The notes under the pieces were generated by a model that saw only the letters and a program-made list of their open reading frames with translations, was not told the DNA's origin and searched no databases. From Ehretia macrophylla (Eukaryota; Streptophyta; Magnoliopsida; Boraginales; Ehretiaceae): a stretch of 64,000 nt of DNA. Of this stretch, positions 45,645-57,693 are shown piece after piece. The stretch is from contig CM075768.1 of assembly GCA_037974665.1 (NCBI GenBank), forward strand, positions 4,428,501-4,492,500. The letters run 5' to 3'. The translations under genes were made by a program, and so were the position numbers. Positions within the stretch are counted from its first letter, which is position 1. The number at the start of each line of letters is the position of its first letter.

Positions 45645-46035
45645 TCTTGCTTTTCTATTAATATACAAGCTTAGATCTATCACCGAGAAGCTAGCACATA
45701 TACTTGGTTGGTGGTGTTTGCCATTGGATGCTCATGTGTTTCGATATTTGACCTTTACACTTGTGAATGAGGCTAGTCCACTCTATCTACGAGATGAGAA
45801 CTATATCTTCTTCCTTGATGCTCTCGGCCAAAGCACGAAAAAAGATAAGTGTTATTCCTTTTGCTTTATAATTATATACAAGCTTATTTCTACTACTAAG
45901 TATCTAGCACATTAACTTAGTTTGTAGTAATAACTGTTGAATGCTTGTGTATTTTGATCTAGTGCCGTTATATGTGTGAAGAAGGCTTGTCCACACTGTA
46001 GCATCTTCGTCATGGTTCCACCTTCACTCGGCTAT
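45645..46035. repeat. Imperfect ~200-bp tandem duplication in copia LTR
   Basis: Two halves (about 45645-45840 and 45850-46035) share in order TATACAAGCTTA, CTAGCACAT, a GGATGCTCATGTGTTTCGAT-like block and AGGCTAGTCCAC, with many substitutions between them. Confidence 0.65.
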
Positions 46036-46236
46036 AAACAGAAGGTATGCCGTTTTACCTCTCGTTTACTTTATAGTATATTTGATAAATTATATGTTGC
46101 ATGTTGATTACCATGGACTTTACTTTAGAAATGCATGTGATTACAAAAGAATGTTGAAAATTTTAAAATGCTCAACACTTCCGCTTTAACTCTTTTATGT
46201 TGTGAATCACACGTTTCCGGGAACCGATCCCTTTCA

Positions 46237-46751
46237 ATACGTGGTCACCCACGGTAAACTCTAGATCACAACGACATCTATCTGCATAACTCTTTTGCCG
46301 ACTCTGTGCTGTAAGCATTCTCTTCTTGATAAGCTGCACATTATCAATCATTTTGTTCATCTCTGGTATCAAAGTAGGGCCAATAGTTTTCATCTCTCCA
46401 ACATCATCCCAATATAAAGAAGATTTGCATTTACGCCCATACAGTGCCTTATACGGTGCCATACCAATAGTGGCTTGGTAACTATTGTTATAGGTGAATT
46501 CTGCAAGTGGTAAATATCTATCCCAACTCTTACCAAAGTCTAGAATACAAGCTCGTAGCATATCCTCAAGTATTTTGATAGTTCTTTCAGATTGTTCGTT
46601 AGTTTACGGATGATATGATGTGCTGAAACTCAACGTTGTGCCTAAAGATTTCTGTATCTTTTGCCAAAACAGAGATGTGAATCTGGGATCTCTCTCGGAT
46701 ACAATACTCTTTGAAGTCCCGTGAAGTCTAACGATATTCTCAATGTACAGC
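46237..46751 (-). pseudogene. Gypsy H pol: integrase C-terminal half
   Basis: Minus-strand remnant of a Tekay-type element, joined in sense to 54149 once element I is removed. It covers integrase from the VRLHGTSKSIVSERDPRF region through the catalytic Glu (EQSERT) to DLEFTVGDHV, where the copia LTR begins. A stop replaces Gln in YHPQTDGQ. Bases 46747-46751 (ACAGC) are the left TSD of I. H is the outermost readable layer, receiving copia, I, J and K. Confidence 0.88.
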
Positions 46752-47945
46752 TGTGACGCCCGAGATCACTATCATAATTTCTATTAATTGTACATTCACT
46801 ATTTGTGCATTTTAAATGTGCCTTTTTATTTATTTCTTCTTTAATTACTATTCAACTCGATTTTCAACTACTTATTTTCTTTGAATTAACATTTTTCCTA
46901 AGCCATATTGTCTATTTGAGGAATTAGGGAAATCAGCATTTGAGCAATTCGCGTTAGAAGGGCTCATTTAGAAAATGTTTTAGCGGTTCAAGTGAATAGT
47001 AAAACATTACTTAGTAGGCGAAATGAAATTAATTGCATTGGATTTGTCTTAAGTAAGTTTTATAAGTTATTTTGGCTTATTTTTGTCATCAACCTAATGT
47101 ACAAATGCATAACATATTTTATATATACACATAAATATACATATGCATACATAATAACTAAAGAAAAACAAAAAATACACAAATTATCCTCCCCTCCCTA
47201 AACCCAAAAGTAGTGAAGGAGGAAAAGAAGAGGAAAAACTTCAATTTTTGCTTGCAAATCTCTATCTTGAGCTCATCTTAGCCTTCTACAAGTGCATTCA
47301 AGCCTTCACCAAGCTTCTAAACCTTGAATTGAGATGTAAAGATTGACCCCCAGCTCTTAGTCATAAAGGGTAAGGAGGAAGTGCAGTTGGAGGAGTTGCC
47401 TTGATTACTGTGTGCTTACTGCCTAAGGTTGGGGTGTTTGCTAGTTGAACTATGTGAAGATTTGTTTGTATTGTATTATGTTCTATTTTGAGCCTATGGG
47501 CTTATATATATTTGTGTAGTTGAAGGCTTGTAAAAGATAGATTGATGTAGTATGGTTGTGTAGTAGAGGCATGTAATAACTTATAACTCTGCTTACTATT
47601 TTGTTGCATGCTTGTATGATAATGAAGTTGGTTGGTTGATTAGCTTTAAATTATAAGAATGTTTAAATTATAATGTTAGAGTGGTAAGACAAGTAAATTA
47701 AAAAGAATAGATTTCAGTGGTTTCACCATGCATGCTTGTGTGTGATAATGTCTTGTTTTCCTTAAGGCTCCGATGGCCTTGAAGCTGGGAATTGGTGGAG
47801 TTGGGGTTAGAGATAGTTTTGGTTTGTATTTGTGGCTTTATTTGTTGTTTGCAGGTAACCAGATTGTCCATGGTACAGAGGAGACTCTGCCGTTTGTCGA
47901 GTTCGGACTTAGCCTTTTAGAGTGGGGTTGGGTCGGGGCATGACA
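46752..47945 (+). repeat. 5' LTR of element I
   Basis: 1194 bp, TGTGACGCCCGAGATCAC to GGGGCATGACA. It lacks the GC-rich block, the 14-bp palindrome and the donor-to-acceptor segment of the A-type LTR. It keeps a remnant of the acidic exon end (EVQLEELP then TGA near 47380-47403) and the common LTR tail with AAGGCTCCGATGGCCTT. Confidence 0.92.
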
Positions 47946-47951
47946 TTTAGG

Positions 47952-47963
47952 TGGTATCAGAGC
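47952..47963 (+). other. Primer-binding site of I (tRNA-iMet)
   Basis: TGGTATCAGAGC, exact match, six bases after the LTR. Confidence 0.9.
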
Positions 47964-50900
47964 TTATAGGATGCATCAGCCGGGATAGGTTTCTCGGTCT
48001 GTGGGCTAGAGGTCTATTATATGAAAATGTAATTGTGTGAAGTGTTTCTTTGATTGAATAAGTGAAAGATTGATTAAGTAAAGAACATGCTAGCATGAAA
48101 ATGAGAATATGAAATGTCTTCTATGAGTTACTGTATGAATGTGAAAAGTTTAGGATGAAAAGCATGATAAGTGACTTATGTGAAATTTTGTGCCTAAAAT
48201 GTTTATATGATCTTGTATGATTACATGTGAACTTATTTGTGTTTGTTCTTCTGTCGTTTATCTGTGGATTATGCATATATGCTTGTCATAATACTTTGCA
48301 TTCTAGTTATCCGAGATGAGGCCTCGTCGTCAGACTAGGAATCAGAATGCTGAGGATGAAGAAGTGGATCAACAGGCGATTAATGCACGGTTGACTACCG
48401 CAATAGGTCAGATTGCATAGATATTGTAGAGGCAGGTAGGTAATGTACCTACAGGTAATCCCGGACATGGACGAGGTGGGACAGAGGGATGTGACAATAA
48501 CTATCTTGAGAAATTCTTGCACCATCGCCCGTCTAGTTTTTTTGGAAAGCCTTTTGACATTTTGGCTGAGAGATAGATGAATAAGGTTGAGAAAATTCTT
48601 GTTGGCCTTGAGTACACCGATGCGAGGAAGATTGCTTATGCTGAATTTCTGCTCGAGGGGGATGCCGAGCAGTGGTAGCACACTGTGAAATCTAGGTAAG
48701 AAGTTGAAGCAACACCACAGACTTGGGCTGAGTTTGTCAGAGAGTTTCAAGAGAAATATATCATACAGACAGCCACAGAGAGACGGGAGGAAGAGTTTAT
48801 TTCTCTAAGGCAGGGCAGTATGACGGCTGATCAGTATGATGCTGCTTTTACCTGCTTATCCCTTTATGTACCAGTTTTAGTACAGCCAGAGAGCAAGAGG
48901 ATTCAGATGTTTATTAAGGGGTTGAGGCCCGATATTTCGTTCAACTTGTCTACTCAAGATTACACTACTTATGCAGCAGCAGTTAGGGTGGCTTCGAGAT
49001 ATGAGAAACGTAAGCTAGATATGTTTGGGGAGTCGAGTCAACCCAGTACGCGACCTCATCAGACGCAGAGTTAGGGATATCAGAGGCAGACTTACTCAGC
49101 TGGTCAGAGTCAGCAGCCGAGGCAGACTCAGAGTTTCACCTGACCTACTCAAACTCAGGCGCGACCTGTATAGAGTCAGAATCAGGGACAACCTTGTCTA
49201 GTTGTAGCATGATCACAAAAGGGTAGTTTAGCTACCTCCACGTACAGAGTTCCTACAGGAGGCACTACCTCAAAAAAAACCAGTAGTACAGCTTCTGCCA
49301 GCGTGGGAGACATACATAGGAGAATTGCAAGAGGAAATCAGGTAAGTGCACGGGTTGCAGAAGTGAGCAGCACTGAGTCAAGGATTTCCTTAAATATAAG
49401 AAACCTCAGGGGCAAACTTCAGGGCAGACGGATCAGACTAGAGCGGTAGGTACAGTGCCGGTACATCAAGCTCAGGCTTGAGCATTTGCTTTGGATGTGG
49501 AGGAGCTTTCGGATGCAACTACGGTGGTAGACGGTACTTTTCTTCTTAATGATCAGTCGGTTAAAGTTTTAATTGACTCCCAGGCTACACATTCATTTAT
49601 CACATCTGTTTGTGCACAAAATGCTAAATTGAAACATGATAAATTGTTGCATAAGATTGTGGTATATACACCTATGGGTCCGAAGTTTGTTACTGAGTCT
49701 ATTTGTAAGGCATGCAATATTTATATTGAGGGTTGCGTGTTTCCTACTGATTTGATTATTCTACCTTTTCGCGACTTTAAAATTATATTGGGGATGGATT
49801 GGTTGGGAAGATACTATGCACAACTTGATTGTAGGAAGAAGATTATAAAACTAGAAATTCCTGACCAGCCTGTAATTGAGATAGTTGGAAGTAGAAAATC
49901 AATTGGAACTCCTATAATTTCCTCTATTAAAGCATAAAAAATGTTGGGTAAGGGTTGTGAGGCGTATTTGGTCTATTTAATTAATCAACCTGGGGACAAA
50001 TTAAAACTGAATGAGGTGCCGATTGTAAAGGAGTTTCCGGGAGTGTTTCCCGAGACGTTATCGAGTTTGCCACCTGATAGAGAGATAGAGTTTGTGATTG
50101 ATTTACTGCCAGGGACCTCCCCTATCTCTAGGACTCCGTATAGAATGGCTCCCACTGAACTACGAGAGTTAAAGGTACAATTGCAAGGTTTACTTGAGAA
50201 ATGATTTATTCAGCCTAGTCCTTCTCCCTGGGGTGCACCAATCTTATTTGTTAAAAAGAAAGACGGATCCCTTCGTTTGTGTATTGATTACTAGGGACTC
50301 AATCAAGTGACAATAAGGAATAAGTATCATTTGCCTTTAATTGAAGAGTTATTTGATCAGCTACAGGGTGCAAACGTTTACTCCAAATTTGATCTAAGAC
50401 AGGGTTATTATCAGTTGAGAATCCGAAAGGATGATATGCCTAAAACTGCTTTTAGAACAAGATATGGTCACTATGAGTTTGTTGTGATGCCGTTTGGCTT
50501 GACTAATGCTTCTGCCGCATTTATGGATTTAATGCAGAGAGTATTCCGACCGTATCTGGACCAGTTTATGGTTATTTTTATTGATGATATTCTGGTATAC
50601 TCACAATCAAAGGCTGAGTACAAGTAACATTTGAGAATTGTGTTACAGACCTTGCTGGAGCATAAACTGTTTGCCAAATTTAACAAATGTGAATTCTGGT
50701 TGAAACAAGTTGCTTTTCTGGGTCACATAATTTCACAGGATGATATTTATGTTGATCCGGCAAAGATTAAGGTAGTATTTTCATGGAAACGGCCTCAGAC
50801 TGTTATCGAGATCCACAATTTTCTGGGTTTTGCAGGTTATTATAGAAGATTTGTCAAAGATTTCTCTAAAATTATTGGACCTTTGACTCACCTTACTCAA

Positions 50901-52916
50901 AAGAAGACTGTGTTTGATTGGAATGAGAAATGTAAGGCTAGCTTCCAGGAACTGAAGAAAAGGTTAACTACTGCTCATATTCTTGCTTTGCCCGATGGAA
51001 CTTACAACTTTGTGATCTATAGTGATGCTTCAAATGAGAGTTTAGGCTGTGTGTTGATACAGAATGGAAAACTAATTGTATATGCCTCAAGAAAATTGAA
51101 ACCCTATGAACTTAACTACCCTACGCATGATCTTGAGCTTGCAGCTATTATCTTTGCACTGAAGAAATGATGTCACTACTTATGGGGTAACAAATTTGAA
51201 ATTTTTACAGATCACAAGAGTCTGAAATATCTATTCTCGCAGAAAGAGTTGAATATGAGGCAGAGGCGTTTGTTAGAGCTACTTGAGAATTATAACTGCA
51301 CTATTAGTTATCTACTAGGTAAAGCCAATGTTGTTGCTGATGCTTTGAGCCGAAAGGCTACAGTTGCTAGTTTGATTGTCAAGAATTGGGAGTTCATGGA
51401 AGAGTTATGCTTGTAGAACCCAAAGACTTCAAATTCAGGCATTCAATTTGCAAGTCTACAAATTCAATCCTTGTTGTTGTCGAGAATTAGAGAAGCGCAG
51501 CAAACTGATCCTCAATTATTGAAAATCTTGGAAAAGTCAAAAGGGGGAAAGTCAGACTTTAAACTTCATGATGATGACATTCTTAGATTTAAAGGCAGAA
51601 TATGTATTCCAAGTGAACCAACATTAAAGAAAGAAATAATGGCAAAGGCATACAGTTCAAAGTATACTATCCACCTAGGTAGTACAAAGATGTATAGAGA
51701 TTTGAAACAGAACTTCTAGTGGAATAACATGAAAAGAGAGATTGCTGATTATGTAGCTAGATGCTTGACCTATCAAAAAGTTAAGGCTGAATATCAGAGA
51801 CCTGCAGGGTTATTATAACTATTGGCTATTCTAAATTGGAAATGGGACCACGTTACTATGGATTTCATGTTAGACTTGCCAAGATCTTTGAAGGGTAATG
51901 ATTCAGTGTGGTTTGTTATTGATAGACTGACCAAGACTTCTCACTTTATTGCTACGAAGAAAACAGATACTCTTGACAAGTTAGCTGAGTTGTATGTTGA
52001 GAATATTGTTAGACTTCACGGAACTCCAAAGAGTATTATGTCCGACAGAGATCCCAGGTTCACATCTCAGTTCTGGTAGAAGATTCAGAAAGCTTTAGGC
52101 ACAACGTTGAGCTTCAGCACATCATATCATCCGCAAACTGACGAACAATCTGAGATAACCATCAGAATACTTGAGGATATGTTATGAGCCTGCATTCTAG
52201 ACTTTGGTAAAAGTTGGGAGAGATTTTTCCGCTTGCAGAATTTGCCTATAACAATAGTTACCAAGCTACTATTGGTATGGTACCGTATGAGGCAATGTAT
52301 GGGTATAAGTGTAGATCTCCTTTATATTGGGATGAGGTTGGAGAGATGAAAACTATTGACCCTACTTTGATACCAGAGATGAACATAATGATTGATAATA
52401 TGCAGCTTATCAAGAAGAGAATGCTTACAACACAGAATCGGCAAAAGAGTTATGTAGATAGACATCGTCGTGATCTAGAGTTTACCGTGGGTGATCGGGT
52501 CTTTCTTAAAATCTCACCTCGTAAAGGTTTGATTCGACACGAAAAATGAGGGTAAACTCAGTTTGAGATATATGGGACCATTTGAGATAATTGATAAAGT
52601 TGGTGCATTGGCTTACAGATTAGCTTTGCCTCCTAGTTTAGGTAGACTTCATGATGTTTTCCATGTCTCAATGCTTTGAAAATATCAACCATATCCTTCT
52701 CATATTATTGAGTTAGAGCCGTTGAAGATCAGTGAGACTTTATCTTATACAAAGAGACCTTTTCGGGTTGTGGACTGGAAGGTTTAGGAACTTAGAACTA
52801 AAAGCATTCCGATGATTAAGATTCTATGGGATCATCACGGGTTGGAGGATGCTACATGGGAGATAGAGGATCAGATACGAGAAAGATATCTAGAGTTGTT
52901 CGCCGAATCATGTAAG

Positions 52917-52934
52917 AATTGTGTGGACGCAATT
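52917..52934. repeat. 18-nt inverted repeat next to PPT (I)
   Basis: AATTGTGTGGACGCAATT is the A-type repeat with one change that would leave a G-U pair in RNA. Confidence 0.7.
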
Positions 52935-52936
52935 AG

Positions 52937-52952
52937 TTTAAGGGGGAGAGGA
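52937..52952 (+). other. Polypurine tract of I
   Basis: TTTAAGGGGGAGAGGA immediately before the 3' LTR. Confidence 0.86.
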
Positions 52953-54143
52953 TGTGACGCCCGAGATCACTATCATACTTTCTATTAACTTTTACATTCG
53001 CTATTTTTGCATTTTAAATGTGCCTTTTATTTATTTCTTCTTTAGTTACTATTCAACTCGATTTTCAACTACTTATTTTCTTTGAATTAACATTTTTCCT
53101 CAGCTATATTATCTATTTGAGGAATTAGGGAAATGAGTATTTGAGCAATTCGTGTTAGGAGGGCTCATTTAGAAAATGTTTTAGCGGTTTGAGTGAATAG
53201 TAAAACATTAGTTAGTAGGCTAAATGAAATTAATTGCATTGGATTTGTCTTAAGTAGATTTTATAAGTTATTTTGGCTCATTTTTGTTGCCAACGTAATG
53301 TACAAATCCATAACATATTCTATATATACACATAAATATACATATGCATACAAATAACTAAAACAAAACAAAAAATACCCAAATCACCCCCCCAAAACCC
53401 AAGAGCAGCCAAGGAGGAAAAGAATAGGAAAAACTTCAATTTTTTCTTGCAAATTTTCATCTTGAGCTCATTTTAGCCTTTTACAAGTGCATTCAAGCCT
53501 TCACCAAGCTTCTAAACCTTGAATTGAGGTGCAGAGATTGACCCCTAGCTCTTAGTCATAGAGAGTGATGAGGAGGTGCAGTTGGAGGAGTTGCTTTGAT
53601 TACTGTGTGCTTACTGCCTGAGGTTGGAGTGTTTGCTAGTTGGACTATGTGAAGATTTGCTTGTATTGTATTATGTTCTATTTTGAGCCTATGGGCTTAT
53701 GTATATTTGTGTAGTTGAAGGCTTGTAAAAGATAGATTGATGTAGAATGGTTATGTAGTAGAGACATATAATAACTTATAACTCTACTTACTATTTTGTT
53801 GCATGCTTGTGTAATAATGAAGTTGGTTGATTGATTAGCTTTAAATTATAAGAATGTTTAAATGATAATGTTAAAGTGGTAAGACAAGTAGATTAAAAAG
53901 AATGGATTTCAGTGGTTTCACCATGCATGCTTGTGTGTGATAATGTCTTGTTTTGCTCAAGGCTCGGATGGCCTTGAAGTTGGGAATTGGTGGAGTTGGA
54001 GTTGGAGATAGTTGTGGTTTGTATTTGTGGCTTTATTTGCTGTTTGCAGGTAACCAGATTGTCTATGGTACATAGGAGAGACTCTGTTCGTTTGTCGAGT
54101 CCGGACTTAAACTTTTAGCGTGGGGTTGGGTCGGGGCGTGACA
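52953..54143 (+). repeat. 3' LTR of element I
   Basis: 1191 bp, matching the 5' LTR with scattered differences of a few percent by eye; an old insertion compared with B. Ends GGGGCGTGACA. Confidence 0.92.
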
Positions 54144-54148
54144 ACAGC
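54144..54148. repeat. TSD of element I, right copy
   Basis: ACAGC, identical to 46747-46751. Confidence 0.92.
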
Positions 54149-55137
54149 TCTGCTAGCTTGTCAAGGTTATCTGTCTTCTTTGTGAAAATAAAATGAGATG
54201 TTTTGGTCAATCTATCAACAACAACCCACAATGAATCATTACCCCTTGAAGATCTTGGCAAGTCTGACACGAAATTCATAGTAACGTGGTCCCATTTCCA
54301 ATTAGGAATAGCCAAAGGCTGCAATAACCCGGCAGGTCTCTAATGCTCAGCTTTAACTTTCTTACAGGTCAAGCATCTAGCTACACAGTCAGCAATATCT
54401 CTTTTCATGTTGTTCCACTAGAAGTTCTGTTTCAAATCTTTGTACATCTTTGTACTACTTGGGTGGATAGTATACTTTGAACTATGTGCCTCTTCCAGTA
54501 CTTCTTTCTTTAATGTTGGCTCACTTGGAATACAAATCCTGCCCTTAAATCTGAGAATGCCATCATCATGAAGTTTGAAATCCGACTCTCCCCCTTTTGA
54601 CTTTTTTGGGATTTTCAACAATTAAGGATCAGTTTGCTGTGCTTCTCTAATTCTCGACAACGATAAGGATTGACTATGTAAACTTGCGAATTGAATGCCC
54701 GAATTTGAAGTCTTTAGTTTCCGCAAGCATAATTCTTCCATGAACTTCCAATTCTTGATAATCAAACTGGCAACCGTAGCCTTTTAGCTCAAAGCATCAG
54801 TGACAATATTGGCCTTACCTGGTAGATAATTAATAGTGCAGTTATAATCCTCAAGTAGCTCCAAACAGCGCCTCTGCCTCATATTCAACTCTTTCTGTAA
54901 GAACGGATATTTCAGGCTATTGTGATTTGTGAAAATTTCAAATTTGTTACCCCAAAGATAGTGACACCATTTCTTTAGTGCAAAGATAACAGCTGCAAGC
55001 TCAAGATCGTGCGTAGGATAGCTAAGTTCATAGGGTTTCAATTTTCTTGAGGCATATGCAATCACTTTTCCATTATGCATCAACACACAGAGTAAACCCT
55101 CATTTGAAGCATCACTATAAATTACCAGATTATCAGT
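54149..55137 (-). pseudogene. Gypsy H pol: RNase H to integrase core
   Basis: Sense order from 55137 downwards: RNase H ([20 protein letters not shown] where A/B have FTDHKSL, so a catalytic Asp is lost), the linker LLKILE-like region, the integrase zinc finger region with a stop in CLTCQ-flanking sequence, and [20 protein letters not shown], where the catalytic Asp of TMDF is Asn. It continues across I into 46746. Several stops; non-functional. Bases 55133-55137 (TCAGT) are the left TSD of J. Confidence 0.88.
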
Positions 55138-57688
55138 TGTGAAACCCCAGATTTTACCTTTTCATAGAATTGATTGTTTTGACCTGTTTTTGTGGTATAT
55201 GAGTAAGAATACGTTAATTCTGTGATTTATATTCCTATTACATGCTATGTGTGCATTCATGAAATTTTCATCAAAATAAGCATTGAAAATTTTATCGTCG
55301 ATTTTTTGTGAATAGTGTTTTGAACGCATGTCCGCTAAAATTTTGACACGGGTTTTTAAGGATTTGAAAACCTAGTCCTTAGATATTAATAGACCCATGT
55401 TTGATAAAAATTGATTTTGAAACGGAATAGAAATTTAAATTGACTTTTCGGGCGAAAAGTAGCGTTTTTGAGCCAAATAGTGATTTCTTCTAAACCCGAT
55501 TCTTGCGTTGACTTTCATTGACCTAGCATATATTAAATACAAATTATATTTCATTTTAAATATTTCTAAAATGGCACCATTGAAAAATGTATTTAAAAGG
55601 CATTTGAAAAATAAATAATGTCTTTTAATTGTCTTTTGCAAAAATAAGCATTTTATTTCAACTGTATGCAAATATATGCATAGGAATATTAGTGATCCTA
55701 AAAAATAGTCCTACTAAATATATAGTATAAGTTAGATAGTATTTTATTTACTATTTTTGGCTAAAACAACTAAAAATAACTAAGTTTTTCAACTTTGACC
55801 AACTTATCTTGCATTGACCTTTGCTTATAACTATCAACACACACTAAAAATCAGCCAAAAATACCCCAAAAACACACACAATGCCGTGGCTCCTTGGAGG
55901 AGAAAGATGAAGGCATTTTCAAGGTTTTTCAAAGTATTTTTCTCATAGATTTTGCATTTCAAAGCCGAATTGAGTCATTCAAGGCTTGAAATTACTTGTT
56001 GGGCATCCATTCTATCTATTTCTAACCTTAGTTTGCATCAAAGGTGAGAGAAAAATTATAGATCTCAAAATGCTATTTTGTGTCATTTTCATATAATTGA
56101 ATTTTTATCCGATGAAATGTTAAACTGTTGTTAGATTGTTGCTTAGTGGATGCTAAGGATCGTTTATGTGCGTTTATATAAGTTTTGAAGTAGTAGCATG
56201 TATTTTTATTTTCTGGGTATTAAAGTTGGATTTTGAGTTCATTATTGAATAATTGTTGTTGTAGTGGTTGGAATTGGTTGGTGGTAGCTTCTAAAAGTTT
56301 GTTAATTATGGGGTAGTAATGTTGTAATGCCGAATTTTTGATTTGGATGTCGTGGTAAAAGTTTGGAAAATTCAGCCTTAGTGCATTGAGGAATTAAGGT
56401 TGTTGGGCTTATTTTGGATGGGTTATGGTTGTTTTTTGAGGGGGATAATGTAGATGCTTGAGTGGGTTAATGATAGAAATTGGTTTGGAGGTTATTGGAT
56501 TAGTAGATTGGAAGTTATGACTTTTAGAAGTTTGAGTAGTTTTTCTTTAAAAGTTGAAATATTGTCTTTGGTTGTTTGAGTGGTGTTTGAGTGATTGAAT
56601 CTCGGGTTGTTGATGGTTAGATTCAGGATTGGTTGTGTGGTTTAATGTATGTTAAGTTGGGTGGCCTATTTTGTCATCTAACTTAGTTGTTAGTTGTTTA
56701 TTTGATTAATTGTTGTTATGTTATTGAAATGATGTTAACTGATTGATTGTTGATGAGCTGGGAGATAGGAAACCTACTTTTGTTGTCCTCCTATGATATG
56801 AATGTTTAATATTATTGTCATGAGTCTTGATAAGTGTATGCCACCTCTCGGGCAGCATCGGGCTGTTGGGTTAAAAACGGCATGACTATCATAGACTACC
56901 CCAATTCATATGGGTGGATGTGCCATGGAGAGAGGGGTTAGTTGAGGTACCTCGAGTGTGTGAGTAATGGGGAGTTACAAGAAGATGGTTGTGATCGTGA
57001 TGGCATATGGAGCTACACCAACTAGAGTATCCTTATTGTTTGGTTATTGTATTTGTTATACTTATATTGATATTGATGTTCATTGTGTGTATACTGCTCA
57101 AAGGATGATTTCCAAGGGGTATAGTAAATACTTTTAAAAGATCTATCGAATCCTCACTGGGCTTGTTTTATATAAGCTCACTCTCATTCATTTTCTGTAT
57201 TCAGGTGTTACTAAGCCAGACTTTGTGTACATTCCTCAGGAAGCTGAGTATTTGCCTTACGTGGACAAGTCTTATGTGTCGGAGTCTTTTCCATGAGTTT
57301 GTCTTAGCGTTTGTAATATGTTGTATTATATAACTTACTTAAAGTTAAAGACATATGTAGTGCTAGTTTAGTAGTCTTTCTTTTGAACATGATTAGGTTG
57401 CTAGACTGGTTTGTAATCTATTTTGCAAATGTATGATATGTCCTATGGTCAATGTTGGAACGGAGGCGTATAATTTATGAATGAACTGATGAATAGTTGT
57501 TTAATATATGGCCATGGTTGTGTTATGTTATTGAAACAGTTGTGGAGTTGGTGTTGAATTTTGGAGTTGGTTGTATGAAGTTATAAAGGGTTGGTTTAGA
57601 GCCCTGATATACGTGTTACAGTTGTTATACTGCCGAAATTCTGTTGCGTCCTGACTGATTGTAAGGGGGGTCGAGTTGGGGCGTTACA
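55138..57688 (+). repeat. Solo LTR J
   Basis: 2551 bp from TGTGAAACCCC to GGGGCGTTACA, flanked on both sides by TCAGT, with no interior. H pol continues on both sides. It is of the C/E superfamily and moderately diverged from both. A solo LTR is the usual product of recombination between the two LTRs of one element. Confidence 0.93.
57205..57296 (+). other. Putative LTR exon 2, acidic peptide (J LTR)
   Basis: After GCTCAC and TTCAG, 92 nt in phase 1 ending in TGA. The peptide begins GVTKPDFVYIPQEAEYL and ends YVDKSYVSESFP, clearly related to E and C. J has CTG where C, E and L have the nearby ATG, so only the acceptor, not a local start, is common to all. Confidence 0.5.
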
Positions 57689-57693
57689 TCAGT
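57689..57693. repeat. TSD of solo LTR J, right copy
   Basis: TCAGT, identical to 55133-55137. Confidence 0.92.

Larger units (their letters stand above)
43912..46236 (+). repeat. 3' LTR of the copia element
   Basis: Starts TGTTGGAGATATGCCCTA and is taken to end at CTTTCA 46236, where homology to gypsy H resumes with ATACG. Length is about 2.3 kb. It holds a 29-bp tandem array, a 15-bp AAAAGACA array, a TATATAAA box and an imperfect 200-bp duplication. The exact right end is less certain than the left. Confidence 0.78.
48316..52988 (+). pseudogene. I gag-pol, broken by many stops and frameshifts
   Basis: Starts at ATG 48316 (MRPRRQTRNQ). Gag is readable with several stops; clean stretches include 48820-49074 (Gag), 49491-49937 (protease, with the active-site DSG changed to DSQ), 49941-50204 and 50307-50627 (RT with FIDD), 50631-51170 (RT end and RNase H), 51471-51719, 51822-52079 and 52214-52549 (integrase to GPF region). 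Frameshifts lie between 49074 and 49491, near 52220 and after 52549. Many stops are TAG or TGA where A/B have CAG, CGA, GGA or TGG. The chromodomain is followed by a frame that runs over the PPT to TAA 52986-52988 in the LTR. Non-functional. Confidence 0.92.
46752..54143 (+). mobile_element. Element I: degenerate Tekay-type gypsy with short LTRs
   Basis: 7392 bp with LTRs of 1194 and 1191 bp, TSD ACAGC on both sides, an exact tRNA-iMet primer site, a PPT and a full-length but much mutated gag-pol. LTR ends and PPT match A/B, but the LTR is half as long. It is inserted in the integrase gene of H. Confidence 0.93.

Noticed and set aside
55435-55671. 78-codon frame in solo LTR J
   Set aside because: AT-rich chance frame; not kept in C, E or L.
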